Positions 5,127-6,179 of a stretch of DNA of 6,179 nucleotides are shown in pieces. A program made the position numbers and the translations under genes. Under the pieces are notes generated by a model. That model was not told the DNA's origin, did no database searches, and was given only the letters and a program-made list of their open reading frames with translations. Origin of the DNA: Flavobacterium sp. (GTDB taxonomy: Bacteria > Bacteroidota > Bacteroidia > Flavobacteriales > Flavobacteriaceae); the NCBI GenBank assembly GCA_024642295.1, contig JAHEBK010000112.1:1-6179 (forward strand), in the 5' to 3' direction. Each line of letters begins with the position of its first letter. The first letter of the stretch is position 1.

Positions 5127-6179
5127 TTAACGATAAAAAACGCGTTTCACTCGTTGAGAAATACTTGTTAATATTTCATAGGGGATGGTTTTTAAGGTTT
5201 TTGCCATTTCGCTAACGGTAGGGCTTTCGCCAAAGATAATTACATCGTCTCCTTCATTACAAGATATAGTTGTGATATCTACCATCAACATATCCATACA
5301 AACACTGCCTAAAATAAAAGCTTTTTGGTTTTTTATTTCCACATACCCTACGCCATTTCCCCACGCTCGTGAAATCCCATCCGCATAGCCAATAGGAATT
5401 GTAGCTACTATTGTTTCTTTTTCAGCTACAAATCGCCTGCCATAACCCACACTGTCTCCTGGGGGAATAGTTCGAATTTGTGAAATAATAGATTTTAATG
5501 TGCCTACATTTTCTAACTGTTTTTGTTCTTCAGCATCATTAGAAACGCCGTAAATGCCAATTCCTAAACGTACCATATTAAATTGTGCTTCAGGAAAATT
5601 ACTGATGCCCGAGGTGTTTAAAATATGCCGAATTGGGTTAATTTGTAAATTGATCATGATTTTTGAGGATAACTCATCAAAAAGTTTGATTTGGCTTAAA
5701 GCAAAATCATAATGGGATGGATCATCACTAGTAGCCATGTGCGACAATATACTTTTAACCTGAACGGTATTATTCCCTTTAAGCGTTTGAATCAACTCAT
5801 CAATATCCTTTCGTTCAAATCCCAAACGATGCATGCCGGTGTCAATCTTTAAATGAATAGGAAATTGGTTTAATTTTTTATGTTCGGCTATTTTTAAGAA
5901 ATTATGAAGGCCTTTAAGACTGTAAATTTCAGGCTCTAATTGGTATTGGATAATGGATGAAAAACTCGTACTTTCAGGATTTAAAACCATAATTGGTAAA
6001 CGAATACCTCCGTTTTTCAACGAAATCCCTTCATCAGCAAAAGCTACGCCCAAATAGTCTACTTGGTGATGTTGTAATAAATTGGCAATTTCCAGACCGC
6101 CATTGCCATAGCCAAAAGCTTTGACCATGACCATAATCTTGACCTGAGGTTTTAATTTAGAACGGAAAAAGTTCAAATT
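5127..6179 (-). CDS. alr: Alanine racemase, PLP-dependent, 5'-truncated by window edge
   Basis: The frame runs out of the window, so the TTG at 6176 is an internal Leu codon; residues below are counted from it. The PLP-binding Lys is K19 in VKAFGYGNG. Other landmarks are HLKIDTGMHRLGF (108-120), RLGIGIYG (203-210, the Arg that contacts the pyridine nitrogen), the second catalytic base Y245 in VGYGRRF, IPIGYADGISRAWGNG (260-275) and VCMDMLMVDIT (292-302). Thus both catalytic residues and the C-terminal beta domain are present to the natural end (VFYR). The enzyme interconverts L- and D-alanine in the cytosol to supply peptidoglycan synthesis. About 20 residues are missing if it is a stand-alone racemase; in many Bacteroidota alr is fused behind MurF, and the window cannot decide this. 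mscL follows in the same direction. Confidence 0.96.
   Translation of the reverse strand, partial: NLNFFRSKLKPQVKIMVMVKAFGYGNGGLEIANLLQHHQVDYLGVAFADEGISLKNGGIRLPIMVLNPESTSFSSIIQYQLEPEIYSLKGLHNFLKIAEHKKLNQFPIHLKIDTGMHRLGFERKDIDELIQTLKGNNTVQVKSILSHMATSDDPSHYDFALSQIKLFDELSSKIMINLQINPIRHILNTSGISNFPEAQFNMVRLGIGIYGVSNDAEEQKQLENVGTLKSIISQIRTIPPGDSVGYGRRFVAEKETIVATIPIGYADGISRAWGNGVGYVEIKNQKAFILGSVCMDMLMVDITTISCNEGDDVIIFGESPTVSEMAKTLKTIPYEILTSISQRVKRVFYR

Noticed and set aside
5185..5388. 67-codon + strand frame over alr
   Set aside because: It is the shadow of conserved racemase codons (IPIGYADG and VCMD regions on the other strand).

Overview
The window is AT-rich and reads as a chromosomal segment of a member of the Bacteroidota, most likely a flavobacterium. 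The evidence is the lack of clear Shine-Dalgarno sequences, candidate promoters of the TTG / TAnnTTTG type, a TPR-containing HisKA_3 sensor kinase, a flavobacterial-type response regulator, a lipoprotein with a TonB-C-like tail, and Bacteroidota-style MscL and alanine racemase. There are seven protein-coding genes, two of them cut by the window edges. I see no tRNA, rRNA, CRISPR array, insertion sequence or prophage gene.

Left part (1-1815, + strand): the 3' part of a TPR/transmembrane histidine kinase gene is followed after one base by its response regulator gene. The pair ends at a good intrinsic terminator (1784-1815). Together they form a two-component system whose signal and targets cannot be read from the sequence.

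Middle part (1868-3924, + strand): a polytopic membrane protein of the LPG_synthase_TM / flippase-like family overlaps, by an ATGA junction, a membrane-anchored family 2 glycosyltransferase with a QxxRW motif. The pair looks like a small translationally coupled operon for making or handling a glycosylated lipid or cell-surface glycan. The exact product is unknown.

Right part (3963-6179, - strand): three genes converge on the glycosyltransferase. Transcription runs from alr (alanine racemase, D-alanine for peptidoglycan, 5' end outside the window) to mscL (large mechanosensitive channel, closed by a strong terminator) and then to a short lipoprotein. The lipoprotein appears to have its own promoter and probably starts at a TTG codon at 4436, not at the upstream ATG at 4556. 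The 87-base alr-mscL gap carries a 13-bp perfect direct repeat.

Most of the window is ordinary flavobacterial core genome, and I see no clear undescribed system. The points most worth a second look are the TonB-C-like lipoprotein and its start, the direct repeats upstream of mscL, the coupled flippase-like/glycosyltransferase pair, and a heptanucleotide tandem repeat inside the glycosyltransferase gene.
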